A stretch of 64,000 nt of DNA. Origin: Halorussus halobius (GTDB taxonomy: Archaea; Halobacteriota; Halobacteria; Halobacteriales; Haladaptataceae). The translations under genes and the position numbers were made by a program. The first letter of the stretch is position 1; the number at the start of each line of letters is the position of its first letter. Location of the stretch: contig NZ_SBIU01000006.1 of the NCBI RefSeq assembly GCF_004765805.1, forward strand, positions 186,001 to 250,000. The letters run 5' to 3'. The notes beneath the pieces were generated by a model. That model saw only the letters and a program-made list of their open reading frames with translations, had not been told where the DNA came from and searched no databases. This document shows, in pieces, positions 33,265-42,974 of the stretch.

Positions 33265-34680
33265 TCAGTCCCGGTCCGACCGCGAGAACCGCTGGCGGAC
33301 GCCGTCGTAGAGACCCTCGACGCGCCGCGCGAGTCGCCCGCGATTGGTGACCGCCTCGCCGACGGCCCAGACGAGGAGTATCGCGAGCGCTCCCGCGAGC
33401 AGGGTCGCGCTCCAGACCGGCAACCACGTCGGCGTGGCCCACGGGACGACGTGGTGCCAGCGCTCGGCCAGTCGGGTCGCCGGGTCGGCGATCGGCGTCC
33501 CGGCAGTGAATCGCTCGACCGCGGCGGGAACCGACGGGAGACCCGAGACGCCGGCCCCACTCCCGCCGCGAAGTTCGTACGCGCCGGTCGCGTTTTGGTC
33601 GGCGATAGTCGGGCCGCCGGGTTCGTCGCCGAGGCGGGTCCGCTCGGCGTCGTAGGTCGCCCACGGCACGGTGGTCTCCCAGACGACTTCGCCCGTCTGC
33701 GTGACCTCTATCACGCGGTGGTTCATCGAGTCCACGACGAGCGTGTTGCCGTTCGGGAGGCGGTCGGCGTCGCGAGGCCAGTTCAGCCCGCCCGAGAGCG
33801 TCCACGTGCGTTCCCACTCGCCGTCCGACGAACCGCCAGCGCGCTCGTACTCGACGATTCGGTCGTTCTCGGAGTCGGCGACGAGAATCGTCGGCGTGCC
33901 GTCCTCGCTTTCGAGGTACTGGGGGTTGTGTTGCTCGTAGAGGGTGTCGTGGTCGCCGTCCTCGCCGAGTCGCAGGTCGATTTCCTTCGTGGAGCGGTTC
34001 ACCGCGATTACCTGGTCGAGGTTGCGAACCGACACGAGAAACTCGCCGTCGCGGATTCGGTCGACGTCGTTGACGTGCGTCCAGTCCTTGGCTCGGACGC
34101 CTGGCCCGGCGTCGTCGGGGTAGTGGTCCGCGAAGTGCCACTCCCAAGTCGTCTCCCCGCGAGTGCGGTTGTAGACGACCACGCGGTCCCGGCTGACGCG
34201 GTCCTCGTCGTATGCGATGCCCGCGACCAGCAGTTCGTCGCCGTTCATCAGGTCCACGTCGTGGACGTCCGGCAGGTCGAGCCGCTCTGTCCAGACGCGC
34301 TCGCCCCGCTCGGGGTCGAACTCGTAGACGACCGTCGCGCCCCGGACCGGGTTCACGACCAGCAAGTTGCCGTTCGGGAGCGGGTCGACGTCGTAGAACC
34401 AGCTCTGTTGGTCCTCGGGGCCGGCGTGGGTCCAGTCGACGCGCCCGTCCGCTCCGAGCGCGGCGAGTCGCGCGGGGCGACCCGGCAGCGACTCGCCGCT
34501 CGCGTGCCACCCCTGACTCGTGACGACCGTCGTGCCGTTCGCGGGCGACTCGACGGTGCCGGCTCCGAGTCGCGGCGGGTCGTACGAGAGGGTCAGCGCA
34601 CCGCTCGACGCGACGAGCGCGAGGACGAGCGCGCCGAGCAGGCCCCGAGCCAGTCGGCGGCGGGCGAGTCGGGCGACCAT
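33265..34680 (-). CDS. Membrane-anchored arylsulfotransferase-like beta-propeller
   Basis: A 471-aa protein. An N-terminal hydrophobic helix (about residues 12-30) serves as signal anchor. The middle of about 320 residues contains the repeated propeller blades of the arylsulfotransferase family: DVDPLPNGNLLVVNP, VHDVDLMNGDELLVAG, HVNDVDRIRDGEFLVSVRN and RDADRLPNGNTLVVDSMNHRVIEV. A second membrane helix lies near residue 425 followed by a basic tail. The catalytic histidine of bacterial ASST cannot be confirmed by eye, so activity is uncertain; the annotation is from the blade pattern. It converges on the BAAT-type gene. Confidence 0.82.
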   Translation of the reverse strand: MVARLARRRLARGLLGALVLALVASSGALTLSYDPPRLGAGTVESPANGTTVVTSQGWHASGESLPGRPARLAALGADGRVDWTHAGPEDQQSWFYDVDPLPNGNLLVVNPVRGATVVYEFDPERGERVWTERLDLPDVHDVDLMNGDELLVAGIAYDEDRVSRDRVVVYNRTRGETTWEWHFADHYPDDAGPGVRAKDWTHVNDVDRIRDGEFLVSVRNLDQVIAVNRSTKEIDLRLGEDGDHDTLYEQHNPQYLESEDGTPTILVADSENDRIVEYERAGGSSDGEWERTWTLSGGLNWPRDADRLPNGNTLVVDSMNHRVIEVTQTGEVVWETTVPWATYDAERTRLGDEPGGPTIADQNATGAYELRGGSGAGVSGLPSVPAAVERFTAGTPIADPATRLAERWHHVVPWATPTWLPVWSATLLAGALAILLVWAVGEAVTNRGRLARRVEGLYDGVRQRFSRSDRD

Positions 34681-34770
34681 GGCGAACAGACCATAAATAG
34701 TCGGTTAACGGTTTCGGGGGGCGCTGTCGAGACCGTATCGCTTTTGCCACCCCGTTGCGAACGGCTACCC

Positions 34771-35457
34771 GTGCTATCGGTCGAGCTTCACGCCCACTCG
34801 TCGCTCTCGTACGACGGCCGCGACCCAGTGGAGCTGTTGCTGGAGCAGGCGGCCGCCGTCGGCCTCGACGCGCTGGCGGTCACCGACCACGACGAGATCG
34901 ACGCCAGCCTCGCGGCGGCCGAGCAGGCCGACGAGTACGGACTGGTCGGCATTCCCGGCATGGAGGTGAGTTCGGCCGCGGGCCACGTCCTCGCGCTGGG
35001 CGTCCGCGAGCGCGTGCCGGCCGGACTCCCCTTCCACGAGACGCTCGACCGCATCCGCGAACAGGGCGGCGTGGCGGTGGTTCCCCACCCGTTCCAGAAG
35101 TCCAGAAGCGGCGTGATGGCGAAGATAGGCGAGTCCGACCTCGCGGCCGCCGACGCCATCGAGGTGTACAACTCCCGGCTGCTGACCGGCCGGGGCAACC
35201 GGAAGGCCAGACGGTTCGCCGAGCGCCACGACCTGCCCCGGACCGCCGGCAGCGACGCCCACATCAGCGAGATGGTCGGGCAGGCGGTCACCTGCATCGA
35301 CGCCGACGAGCCGACGGTCGACGCCGTCCTCGCCGCCATCGTCGACGGTCGTACCAGCGTCGAGGGCAAGCGCACCCCGTGGCGCATCAGCTTCCAGCAG
35401 GCGGCCGGCGGGGCCAAGCGCCGCGTGAAGAACCGCATCGCCGACCTGCTGGAATGA
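34771..35457 (+). CDS. PHP-domain phosphoesterase
   Basis: A 228-aa PHP hydrolase. Metal-binding motifs are in order: VELHAHSSLS (strand 1), AVTDHDEIDA, PGMEVSS, VVPHPF, and GSDAHISEM near the C-terminus. It is close to the RNase AM/TrpH-type 3-prime-nucleotidase branch in layout. The GTG start at 34771 sets the family-typical N-terminus, MLSVELHAHS. Its stop overlaps the start of the next gene by ATGA (35454-35457), so the two are coupled; the pairing with an asparagine-synthase-like protein is not an obvious pathway. Confidence 0.88.
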   Translation: MLSVELHAHSSLSYDGRDPVELLLEQAAAVGLDALAVTDHDEIDASLAAAEQADEYGLVGIPGMEVSSAAGHVLALGVRERVPAGLPFHETLDRIREQGGVAVVPHPFQKSRSGVMAKIGESDLAAADAIEVYNSRLLTGRGNRKARRFAERHDLPRTAGSDAHISEMVGQAVTCIDADEPTVDAVLAAIVDGRTSVEGKRTPWRISFQQAAGGAKRRVKNRIADLLE

Positions 35458-36641
35458 CCGACCCCGAGCGGTCCGACGACGGTGCGACCGAGTGCGCGAC
35501 GATTCGAGGCGTCCCGGCCGACCTCGCCGCGCGGGCCGTCGCGGACGCCGACCCGTTTCCGGGCGCGGAAACCGACGACGTTTCTGACGCACGACCCGAC
35601 GACGCGCCGGCGGTTCGGGGCTTCGCCGGCCGGCTTCCCGACGGCCGACTCGTGCGGGACCCGCTGGGCCGCCAGCCGGTCTTCGCGGACGCCGCGCGGC
35701 CGGGCGCGTGGTCGTTCTCGCCCGGCGACCTCGACGAACCGGAATCGCTCGCCGCCGGCCACGTCCGGGACCTCGACGAGGGAGCGTCCGAGCGGGCCGT
35801 TTCGCTCCCCGACCCGGAACCGACCGGCGACGACCGCGCCGCGGTGCGAGCAGTCCGGGACGCCGTCGGCGCGAGCCTCGATTCGGTCGCCGACGACGGG
35901 CTCGCGGTCGCGTTCTCCGGGGGCGTCGACTCGGCGCTGGTGGCGAGCGCGCTCGACGCGCCCCTCTACGTCGTCGGCTTCCCCGGCAGTCACGACGTGG
36001 AAGCGGCCCGGACTGCGGCCCGACTGCTCGACCGCGAGGCCGACCTCCGGGTCGTGGAACTCGACCCCGCCGACGTCGAGCGCGCGGTGCCAGCGGTCGC
36101 GGGCGCGACGGGCCGGACGAACGCGATGGACGTCCAGATAGCGATACCGCTCTTTCTCGCGGCCGAGCGCGCGGCCGAGGACGGGTACGACCGGCTCGCG
36201 GTCGGTCAGGGCGCGGACGAACTGTTCGGCGGCTACGCCAAGGTGGCCCGAGCGCCCGACGACCCCCGCGTCGAGGCCGACACGGTTCGCGGGGCCGCCC
36301 GCGAGCTGGTCCGAACGCTGCCCGACCAACTGGAGCGGGACGTGCTGGCGCTGCGCGAGGCCGGGGGCGAACCGGTCGCGCCGCTGCTCGACGACCGGGT
36401 GGTCGACGCCGCGCTCCGACTGCCGGGCGAGTTGCTGGTCGACGCGCGGGGCGAGCGCAAGAAGGCGCTCCGGCTCGCGGCCCGCGAGTTCGTGCCCGAC
36501 GCGGTGGCGTTCCGCGAGAAGAAGGCGGTCCAGTACGGGAGTCTGGTCGCGCGCGAGCTCGACCGGCTGGCCCGGCAGGCCGGCTTCAAGCGTCGGATGG
36601 ACGACCACGTATCGCAGTACGTCGGGTCGCGGCTGGCGTGA
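35454..36641 (+). CDS. Asparagine-synthase-like PP-loop protein with reduced glutaminase domain
   Basis: A 395-aa protein. The C-terminal two thirds form the asparagine synthetase ATP-pyrophosphatase domain: AVAFSGGVDSALVASAL (PP-loop), GRTNAMDVQIAIPLFL, AVGQGADELFGGYAKV, and ERKKALRLAAREFVPDAVAFREKKAVQYGS. The N-terminal 140 residues retain fold-like traces of a class II glutamine amidotransferase (GRLVRDPLGRQPVF), but there is no catalytic Cys2. So it must use free ammonia or another donor, or do an unrelated amidation/adenylation. True asparagine synthesis is not established. Confidence 0.82.
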   Translation: MTDPERSDDGATECATIRGVPADLAARAVADADPFPGAETDDVSDARPDDAPAVRGFAGRLPDGRLVRDPLGRQPVFADAARPGAWSFSPGDLDEPESLAAGHVRDLDEGASERAVSLPDPEPTGDDRAAVRAVRDAVGASLDSVADDGLAVAFSGGVDSALVASALDAPLYVVGFPGSHDVEAARTAARLLDREADLRVVELDPADVERAVPAVAGATGRTNAMDVQIAIPLFLAAERAAEDGYDRLAVGQGADELFGGYAKVARAPDDPRVEADTVRGAARELVRTLPDQLERDVLALREAGGEPVAPLLDDRVVDAALRLPGELLVDARGERKKALRLAAREFVPDAVAFREKKAVQYGSLVARELDRLARQAGFKRRMDDHVSQYVGSRLA

Positions 36642-36678
36642 GGAGACCCTACCCCGACGCAGGTGCGTCGTCCAGTCA

Positions 36679-37200
36679 CTACGAGTCGTCGCCGACGTTC
36701 GGACACCGTTCCTCCCTGTCGGCGGCGCGGTCGCACCCGGCCCGGACATAGAACGCCAGTTCGCCGGAGTCGAGGTCGTCGTAGACGGCCCGAGCGGTCG
36801 CGCAGTCGGGCGTGCCGTCGAGGGCGGCGTCGACCGACCGCTCGACCCACTGCCCGCCGTCGATTCGGCCCATGAGGTGGTAGGAGCCGTCGCCCTCGTC
36901 CCAGGTGCATTCGATTCCCTCACCGGGGGCGACGGTCTCGGTTCCCCCGCGGATTCGGCGCGTCGAGTCGTGGACGAGGTCGCCGTCGCGCCGGACCTGA
37001 ATACGGAACCGATGGGGGTCCGAGTCGTAGTTGGTGACGCCGAGCCAGCCGAGCCGGACCGAGTGGAGTGCGTCCCGGACAGTCCCCAGACAGCCGCCGC
37101 TCAGCGCGGCCATCGAGGCTCCGGCGGACGCGAGGAACGCGCGGCGTCGCACGACCGGGCCTTCGGACGCCCCGTAAAACGGTCTTCCGGTCTCGCTCAC
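36679..37200 (-). CDS. Tat lipoprotein of unknown function
   Basis: A protein of 173 aa if it starts at the GTG at 37200, whose GTGA overlaps the stop of the Nudix gene. The Tat motif RRRAFLAS and a lipobox (ALSGGCLG) follow, so the mature protein begins at that Cys and is anchored outside. An alternative GTG at 37152 starts directly at the twin arginine and would give 157 aa; I cannot decide between them. The mature part is beta-rich with two more cysteines (TPDCATA, RAGCDRAA, ERCPNVG). Similar small lipoproteins are frequent in haloarchaea without known role. Confidence 0.75.
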   Translation of the reverse strand: MSETGRPFYGASEGPVVRRRAFLASAGASMAALSGGCLGTVRDALHSVRLGWLGVTNYDSDPHRFRIQVRRDGDLVHDSTRRIRGGTETVAPGEGIECTWDEGDGSYHLMGRIDGGQWVERSVDAALDGTPDCATARAVYDDLDSGELAFYVRAGCDRAADREERCPNVGDDS

Positions 37201-37673
37201 CGCGAGGCGACCGCGTCGATGGCCTCGGTACTCAGTGACACGACCACCGACTCCAGTTCGTCGCTGGCCCGCAGGTCTGCCGGAGCGAACCACTCCCACG
37301 CGTCGGAATCGGCCTCGTCGTCGCCCGCCGGCGAAATATCGCGGCTCTCGACCGCGCCGAAGTAGACGAAGTCGACGTGCTGGTGGCCCACCTCGCCGTC
37401 CGGGTGGACGTTCACGTCGAACAGCATCACGTGCTCGGCGGGCGGGAGTTCCCGGCCCGCCTCGGCGACGACCGTGGTCTCGGGTTCGAGCAGGTCCACC
37501 GCGAGACCGGTCTCCTCGCGGACCTCCCGGCGGGCCGCTTCCCGGGGGAGTTCGTCGCGGTCGACGTGCCCGCCGGGCGCGACCCACTTGCCGAGGCGGT
37601 CGTGGTGGTGCAGCGCGACCGCGCCCTCGTGGACGGCGTAGACGGTGGCGGTGAAGTGACGGGTAGTCTCCAT
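37197..37673 (-). CDS. Nudix hydrolase
   Basis: A 158-aa Nudix protein. The Nudix box is GHVDRDELPREAARREVREETGL, fitting Gx5Ex7REUxEExGU, with the metal-binding Glu pair in REVREET. It would hydrolyse a nucleoside diphosphate linked to another moiety, substrate unknown. The start METTRHFTATVYAVH is the family start. Its stop overlaps the start of the Tat lipoprotein gene downstream. Confidence 0.93.
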   Translation of the reverse strand: METTRHFTATVYAVHEGAVALHHHDRLGKWVAPGGHVDRDELPREAARREVREETGLAVDLLEPETTVVAEAGRELPPAEHVMLFDVNVHPDGEVGHQHVDFVYFGAVESRDISPAGDDEADSDAWEWFAPADLRASDELESVVVSLSTEAIDAVASR

Positions 37674-37738
37674 GCGCGTCCGGAGACGGCCCCGTCTCTT
37701 GGGCGTTACGAGAGCACACGTCCGCCAGCAAAAGACGG

Positions 37739-38737
37739 TCAGGGTGCGATAGCGTCCTCCTCGGCTTCGAGGAGTTCGTGGTAGCGGTTGCGGATGGTGA
37801 CCTCGCTGATGTCCGAGACGTCGCTGACCTCGCTCTGGGTCACCTTCTCGTTGCTGAGCAGGGCGGCGGCGTAGACGGCGGCGGCCGCCAGCCCCACGGG
37901 CGACTTGCCGCTGTGGATGCCCTTCTCGGTCGCGGTGTCGAGCAGGTCGCGGGCGCGGCGCTCGACCTCCTCGCTCACGCCGAGGTCCGAGACGAATCGA
38001 GGGACGTAGCTCTTGGGGTCGGCGGGCCGGATTTCGAGGTTGAGCTCGCGGACCACGTAGCGGTAGGTCCGGGCGATCTCGTCCTTCTCCACCCGGGAGA
38101 CGTTGGTGAGTTCGTCGAGACTCCGGGGCGTGCCGGCCTGTCGGGCGGCGGCGTACAGCGCGCTGGTGGCGACGCCCTCGATGGAGCGTCCGGGGAGGAG
38201 GTCCTCGTCGAGGGCGCGGCGGTAGATGACGCTGGCGGTCTCCCGAACGTTGTCGGGGAGGCCGAGCGCGGAGGCCATGCGGTCGATTTCACCGAGCGCC
38301 TGCTTGAGGTTGCGCTCCTTGGAGTCGCGGGTGCGGAACCGCTCGTTCCACTTGCGCAGGCGCTGCATCTTCTCGCGCTGGCGGCTTCCGAGGGAGTTGC
38401 CGTACGCGTCCTTGTCCTGCCAGCCGATGTTGGTCGACAGCCCCTTGTCGTGCATCGTGTTCGTGGTCGGCGCGCCCACGCGGGACTTCTGGTCTTTCTC
38501 CGTGGCGTCGAACGCCCGCCACTCCGGGCCGGGGTCGATCTGGTCCTCGTCGACGACGAGGCCACACTCCGCACAGACGGTCTCGCCCCGCTCGTCGTCG
38601 GTGACGAGGTTCCCACCGCACTCCGGACAGCGCTCGCGCTCGTCGGCGCGCTCGCGTTCCTCGGGTCGGTCGTGCTCGCGCTCCGTTTCCTCGGTGGCTC
38701 GGTCGTCGGTCCTGTTTCGGGTGCGTGTGTCGGTCAT
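37739..38737 (-). CDS. tfb: Transcription initiation factor IIB (TFB)
   Basis: A 332-aa general transcription factor that bridges TBP-DNA and RNA polymerase. After an acidic/basic low-complexity N-terminus of about 36 residues comes the zinc ribbon (CPECGGNL ... CAECGLV), the B-reader/linker (DPGPEWRAFDATEKDQKSRVG) and two cyclin-like repeats (about residues 140-230 and 235-325). Haloarchaea carry several TFB genes; this one is full length. A TATA-like ACTTAAAGAC element far upstream (about 38820-38830) suggests an untranslated leader of some tens of bases. Confidence 0.96.
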   Translation of the reverse strand: MTDTRTRNRTDDRATEETEREHDRPEERERADERERCPECGGNLVTDDERGETVCAECGLVVDEDQIDPGPEWRAFDATEKDQKSRVGAPTTNTMHDKGLSTNIGWQDKDAYGNSLGSRQREKMQRLRKWNERFRTRDSKERNLKQALGEIDRMASALGLPDNVRETASVIYRRALDEDLLPGRSIEGVATSALYAAARQAGTPRSLDELTNVSRVEKDEIARTYRYVVRELNLEIRPADPKSYVPRFVSDLGVSEEVERRARDLLDTATEKGIHSGKSPVGLAAAAVYAAALLSNEKVTQSEVSDVSDISEVTIRNRYHELLEAEEDAIAP

Positions 38738-38938
38738 GGTGGGCGTTCGTCGGGTTAGAGAGACGGTTCACCGCAGGGTCGGAACCGGGGTCAGAAGACG
38801 TTGCGTTCTAGCGGCCGAGTCAACTTAAAGACTGTGGCGACGTCGGCCGGGCGGCTCCCGTCGTTCGGCGCGGTCGGCGTCTCTCGCCGCCGATACACTC
38901 CGAATCGTGACATCCGGTACGGGCCGCGATTCGCCAAT

Positions 38939-38946
38939 CTTTAATA
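38939..38946 (+). promoter_or_regulatory. TATA element of the gatCA operon
   Basis: CTTTAATA, about 60 bases before the gatC start at 39007, implying a transcription start near 38970 and a short leader. Confidence 0.45.
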
Positions 38947-39006
38947 CGAGCGTTCGAGGGGTCGGTAATCGAAACCCTTACCGCCGGTCCACGGGTTATG
39001 GCGCGT

Positions 39007-39285
39007 ATGAGCGACACGTCACCCGGACCCGACGAGGTCCGCCGCGTCGCCGACCTCGCGCGGGTCGGGCTCGACGACGACGAGGTCGAGCGGTTCACCG
39101 ACCAGTTCGCGGACATCCTCGACTACTTCGAGACCCTAGACGAGGTGCCGGCGGTCGACCGCGAGGCCGACCTCGCGAACGTGATGCGGGCCGACGAGGT
39201 CCGCGAGTCGCTGGACCAGTCGGAGGCGCTGGCCAACGCGCCCGAGACCGAGGACGGTTACTTCAAGGGACCGAACGTCTCGTAA
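39007..39285 (+). CDS. gatC: Asp/Glu-tRNA amidotransferase subunit C
   Basis: GatC (92 aa) stabilises the GatCAB complex that turns misacylated Asp-tRNA(Asn) and Glu-tRNA(Gln) into the correct amides. It has the family layout: EVRRVADLARVGLDDDEVERF, then LDYFETLDEVPAVDREADL, and it ends in EDGYFKGPNVS. The in-frame ATG at 38998 would add three residues; the ATG at 39007 is the usual choice. GatA follows after 24 bases; GatB lies elsewhere. Confidence 0.95.
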   Translation: MSDTSPGPDEVRRVADLARVGLDDDEVERFTDQFADILDYFETLDEVPAVDREADLANVMRADEVRESLDQSEALANAPETEDGYFKGPNVS

Positions 39286-39309
39286 CTTCAGACCGACCAC
39301 TACCAATCT

Positions 39310-40587
39310 ATGAGCGCAGACTACAACATCTTCGTGACCGAGGAGACCGTCGAGGGTGCCGACGACGGCCCGCTCGCGGGCCGCACCGTCGCGGTCAAGG
39401 ACAACATCAGCACCGAGGGCGTGCGGACGACCTGCGGCTCCGAGATGCTCGACGACTACGTCCCGCCCTACGACGCCACGGTGGTCGAGCGACTCAAAGA
39501 CGCCGGGGCGACCATCGTCGGCAAGGCCAACATGGACGAGTTCGGGATGGGGTCGACCACCGAGACCTCGGCGTTCGGCCCGGTCGAGAACCCCGCCGCG
39601 CCGGGTCGCGTTCCCGGCGGGTCGTCAGGCGGGTCGGCGGCCGCGGTCGCCGCCGGCGAGGCCGACCTCGCGCTCGGGAGCGACACCGGCGGGTCGGTCC
39701 GCAACCCCGCGGCGTTCTGCGGCGTCGTCGGCATCAAGCCGACCTACGGGCTGGTCTCGCGGTACGGACTCGTCGCGTACGCCAACAGCCTCGAACAGAT
39801 CGGCCCGCTCGCACCCACCGTCGCGGAGGCCGCCGAACTGCTGGACGTCATCAGCGGCCCGGACGAGCGCGACGCGACCACGAGAGACGAGGCCGCCGAC
39901 AGCGACTACGCCAGCGCCGCGACCGGCGAGGTGGACGGCCTCACCGTGGGCGTCCCGACCGAACTCGTCGAGGGCGCACACGAGGGCGTCCGCGAGCGCT
40001 TCGAGGCGACGCTGGACGACCTGCGCGCGCAGGGCGCGACCGTCGAGGAAGTCTCGCTGCCCTCGGTCGAACACGCCGTGGAGGCCTACTACGTGATTGC
40101 GATGTCCGAAGCCTCCTCGAACCTCGCGCGCTTCGACGGCGTGCGCTACGGCCAGTCGGGCGGCTTCGAGGGCAACTGGAACGAGGCGTTCAGCGAGTCC
40201 CGCGAGGCGTTCGGCGAGGAGGTCAAGCGCCGCATCCTGCTTGGCACCTACGCGCTCTCGGCGGGCTACCACGACAAGTACTACAAGCAGGCCCAGGACG
40301 CCCGGGCGTGGGTCAAGCAGGACTTCGACGAGGCGTTCGCGTCGGTCGACGTGCTGGCGAGTCCCACGATGCCCACCCCGCCGTTCGAGGTCGGCGAGAG
40401 CCTCGACGACCCGCTCCAGATGTACCTCGCGGACGCCAACACCGTGCCGGTGAACCTCGCGGACCTGCCCGCGATCTCGGTGCCTGCGGGCGAGGTCGAG
40501 GGCGGGCTTCCGGTGGGCATCCAGTTCGTCGGTCCCGCCTTCGGGGAAGCCGAGATTATTCGGGTCGGGAGCGCGGTGGAGAACTGA
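39310..40587 (+). CDS. gatA: Asp/Glu-tRNA amidotransferase subunit A
   Basis: GatA (425 aa) is the amidase-signature subunit that releases ammonia from glutamine. The Ser-cisSer-Lys triad is K30 in VAVKDNIS, the Ser pair in PGGSSGGSAA (about residue 105-106), and S129 in GSDTGGSVR. The remaining fold is the standard amidase. It is in one operon with gatC. Confidence 0.96.
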   Translation: MSADYNIFVTEETVEGADDGPLAGRTVAVKDNISTEGVRTTCGSEMLDDYVPPYDATVVERLKDAGATIVGKANMDEFGMGSTTETSAFGPVENPAAPGRVPGGSSGGSAAAVAAGEADLALGSDTGGSVRNPAAFCGVVGIKPTYGLVSRYGLVAYANSLEQIGPLAPTVAEAAELLDVISGPDERDATTRDEAADSDYASAATGEVDGLTVGVPTELVEGAHEGVRERFEATLDDLRAQGATVEEVSLPSVEHAVEAYYVIAMSEASSNLARFDGVRYGQSGGFEGNWNEAFSESREAFGEEVKRRILLGTYALSAGYHDKYYKQAQDARAWVKQDFDEAFASVDVLASPTMPTPPFEVGESLDDPLQMYLADANTVPVNLADLPAISVPAGEVEGGLPVGIQFVGPAFGEAEIIRVGSAVEN

Positions 40588-40698
40588 GTCGTTGCTTTCC
40601 CCTCGTTTCGACCACTGACAGCGGCCACCGCAACAAGTAAAACCCCGTCAGTCCAGGGAAGCCGGTCATCTCGCGGCGTTTCGCTCCCCTGGGTCGAC

Positions 40699-41385
40699 TC
40701 ACTCGTCCCGACGAACGACGACCACTGGCCCGACCGTTTCGGCGGCGACCCGTTCGGTCTCCTCGCCGAACACCAGCGAGCGGAGCGACGGTGCCTGCTC
40801 GCCCATGACCACCGCATCGTGGCCCGCCACGGCTTCGACGAGTGCGTCGAACGGGGCGGTCTCGACCGCGAGTTCGGTGCTGACGTCGATTCCGTCCTCG
40901 GAGAGAACGGCGGCGGCCTGGTCGAGACGGTCCCGTCCCTCCTGCTCCGAGTCGTTGGCGAGAAACAGCGTGACGCCGATGTCCTGGTCGCCGACGAGTT
41001 CGGCGACGAACGAGAGGATTTCGTCGACAGCGACGCCGCCAGTGAGTGGCACGAGCAGTCGCTCGACCGGGCCGGTCATTCCGGTGATGGCGTACGCCCG
41101 CGAGTCGGTCTCGTCGGCGACCCGGACGACGGTCTGCTCCCGGTCGTGGGTGAACACGAGTCGGTGGTCGGCGCGACTGCCGGCCTGCTGGAACTCCGCG
41201 ACGAGGTCGTCGAGCGCCTCGTTGGCGCGGTCCTCGTACTGGAGGCGCGCCTGGTCCGGCGGCGTCTGCTCGGGGAGGACGTGGTAGCCGAGTACCGTCA
41301 CGTCCATCGGAGCGAGCAGCTGGGTCAGTCCGGTCGAGACCGACTCGCCTTCGAGTACCGCCACGGGAACGAGTACGCGAGTCAT
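40699..41385 (-). CDS. Universal-stress-protein-like partner of the APC permease
   Basis: A 228-aa protein with two UspA-like parts. The first begins [16 protein letters not shown]; the second half ends with VAGHDAVVMGEQAPSLRSLVFGEETERVAAETVGPVVVVRR, a typical Usp C-terminus. The ATP-binding G-x2-G-x9-G-S/T is not perfect, so nucleotide binding is uncertain. The gene start overlaps the permease stop (TGATG at 41383-41387), an arrangement common for haloarchaeal amino-acid permeases with attached Usp domains, so it likely regulates that transporter. Confidence 0.87.
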   Translation of the reverse strand: MTRVLVPVAVLEGESVSTGLTQLLAPMDVTVLGYHVLPEQTPPDQARLQYEDRANEALDDLVAEFQQAGSRADHRLVFTHDREQTVVRVADETDSRAYAITGMTGPVERLLVPLTGGVAVDEILSFVAELVGDQDIGVTLFLANDSEQEGRDRLDQAAAVLSEDGIDVSTELAVETAPFDALVEAVAGHDAVVMGEQAPSLRSLVFGEETERVAAETVGPVVVVRRDE

Positions 41386-42809
41386 CACAGGGCTCCTTTC
41401 AGTGTTACGTCCCGAGCGTAATAGTAGTACCACCCGGCGGTCGTGAGCAGGATGGCCGTTCCGACGATTTGAGACGCGGGTTGCATGAACCCGACGAGCC
41501 CGAAACTGGCGACCGCGCCGAGTATCGGGACGACGGGGTAGCCCGGCACCCGGAAGTCCGGGTCGTACCACTCGGGTTCGTCCCGGCGGAGCGCGACGAG
41601 GGCGACACAGATGAGTCCGTACATCAGGAGGTGGAGGAACGACGCGACCTCAGCGAGAATCTCGACGCGCCCCGTCGCAACCAACACGAGTATCGGCCCA
41701 CCGGCGAGCCCCAGCGCGACGTGTGGCGTCCCGTATTTGAGGTTGATGCGGCTCGCCCACTGCGGCAGGAGGGCGTCCTTCGAGACGGCGTAGATGGCCC
41801 GGGAGGTACTGAGGACCGACGCGTTGGCGCTCGACATCGTGGCGAGCAGTCCGCCGACGACGATGGCGAGCGCACCGCCCGCCCCGAGGAAGTGGCGGCC
41901 GACCTCGACCATCGCGGTCTCGCCGAGCGCCTCGAGCCGGGCGCTCCCGAACGCGCTGGTCGCAACGAAGATGGTGAGGACGTACATGACGCTGACCACG
42001 AGGACGGAGCCGACCATCGCCAGCGGGAGGTTCCGACCCGGGCGTTTCATCTCCCCGGCGACGGTTGCCACCTGCGCGAAGCCGAGATAGGAGGTGAACA
42101 CGAGCGCCGCCGTCGTCAGGATGGGGACCGAGCCGAACGGCGCGAACGTCTCGGGTGCGCTCGGTTGGCCGACGATGCCGAGCGCGTCGAGACCGCCGTA
42201 GACCAGAAAGACGCTCAGAATCGACAGCAGAAGCGCGACGATTCCGTTCTGTAGCTTCGCCGCGTTCTCGGTCCCCGTGACGTTCAGCACGGTGAAGCCA
42301 GCACCGAACAACAGCGCGAGCGGGATGGCGAGTCCATCGCCGACGGCGACACCGAGCTCCGCGAGCGTGTCCACGGCGTAGAAGCCGAACCCGACGAGGT
42401 AGAAGGCGGTCGCGAACACGAGTCCGAACCAGAGCGAGAGACCGACGACAGCACCCGCGAGCGCGCCGAGACCGCGCGAGATGAAGTAGTAGCCACCGCC
42501 GCTTTTGGGCATCGCCGTGGCGAGTTCGGACGCCGGCAGGGCGACCAACAGCGCGACGACGCCCCCGATGGCGAACGACGCCGCGGCCGCCGGGCCGGCC
42601 CGACCGGCCGCCAGTCCCGGAAAGACGAAGATGCCCGCACCTATCATCGTCCCGATTCCGATGGCGAGTCCGCCCGAGAGGCCCAGCGTCCGTTCGAGTT
42701 CGGCGTCGTCGGTGATGGTTGCCTCGTCGGTCTCGACGGTGGATTCACCCTCGGGCGCGTCCCCTGCGATGTTGGTCCCGCTTCCGGATGGTGGCAACTC
42801 GTTTTCCAT
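41385..42809 (-). CDS. APC-family amino acid permease
   Basis: A 474-aa transporter with about 12 hydrophobic segments. The signature of helix 1, [19 protein letters not shown], is the substrate-binding G-A-G-I-F motif of the APC superfamily; [15 protein letters not shown] follows as usual. The first 38 residues are acidic and cytoplasmic. It is translationally coupled with the Usp-like gene downstream. Substrate (amino acid, polyamine or related) is not decided. Confidence 0.93.
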   Translation of the reverse strand: MENELPPSGSGTNIAGDAPEGESTVETDEATITDDAELERTLGLSGGLAIGIGTMIGAGIFVFPGLAAGRAGPAAAASFAIGGVVALLVALPASELATAMPKSGGGYYFISRGLGALAGAVVGLSLWFGLVFATAFYLVGFGFYAVDTLAELGVAVGDGLAIPLALLFGAGFTVLNVTGTENAAKLQNGIVALLLSILSVFLVYGGLDALGIVGQPSAPETFAPFGSVPILTTAALVFTSYLGFAQVATVAGEMKRPGRNLPLAMVGSVLVVSVMYVLTIFVATSAFGSARLEALGETAMVEVGRHFLGAGGALAIVVGGLLATMSSANASVLSTSRAIYAVSKDALLPQWASRINLKYGTPHVALGLAGGPILVLVATGRVEILAEVASFLHLLMYGLICVALVALRRDEPEWYDPDFRVPGYPVVPILGAVASFGLVGFMQPASQIVGTAILLTTAGWYYYYARDVTLKGAL

Positions 42810-42974
42810 GCCAACCCGTTTTCACGGGAGACGTATAGTTCTCCTGTCGAAAATCCGTTATGAGACGGCAAGAGAACTAGTCACAATCGCCGGTGGCGAC
42901 CCGGTCGATACCCGATAAATACCCGGAAATCGACCGAATCCGTGCTACTCTTCGTCGTAAAAGCCGCCGTCCGC

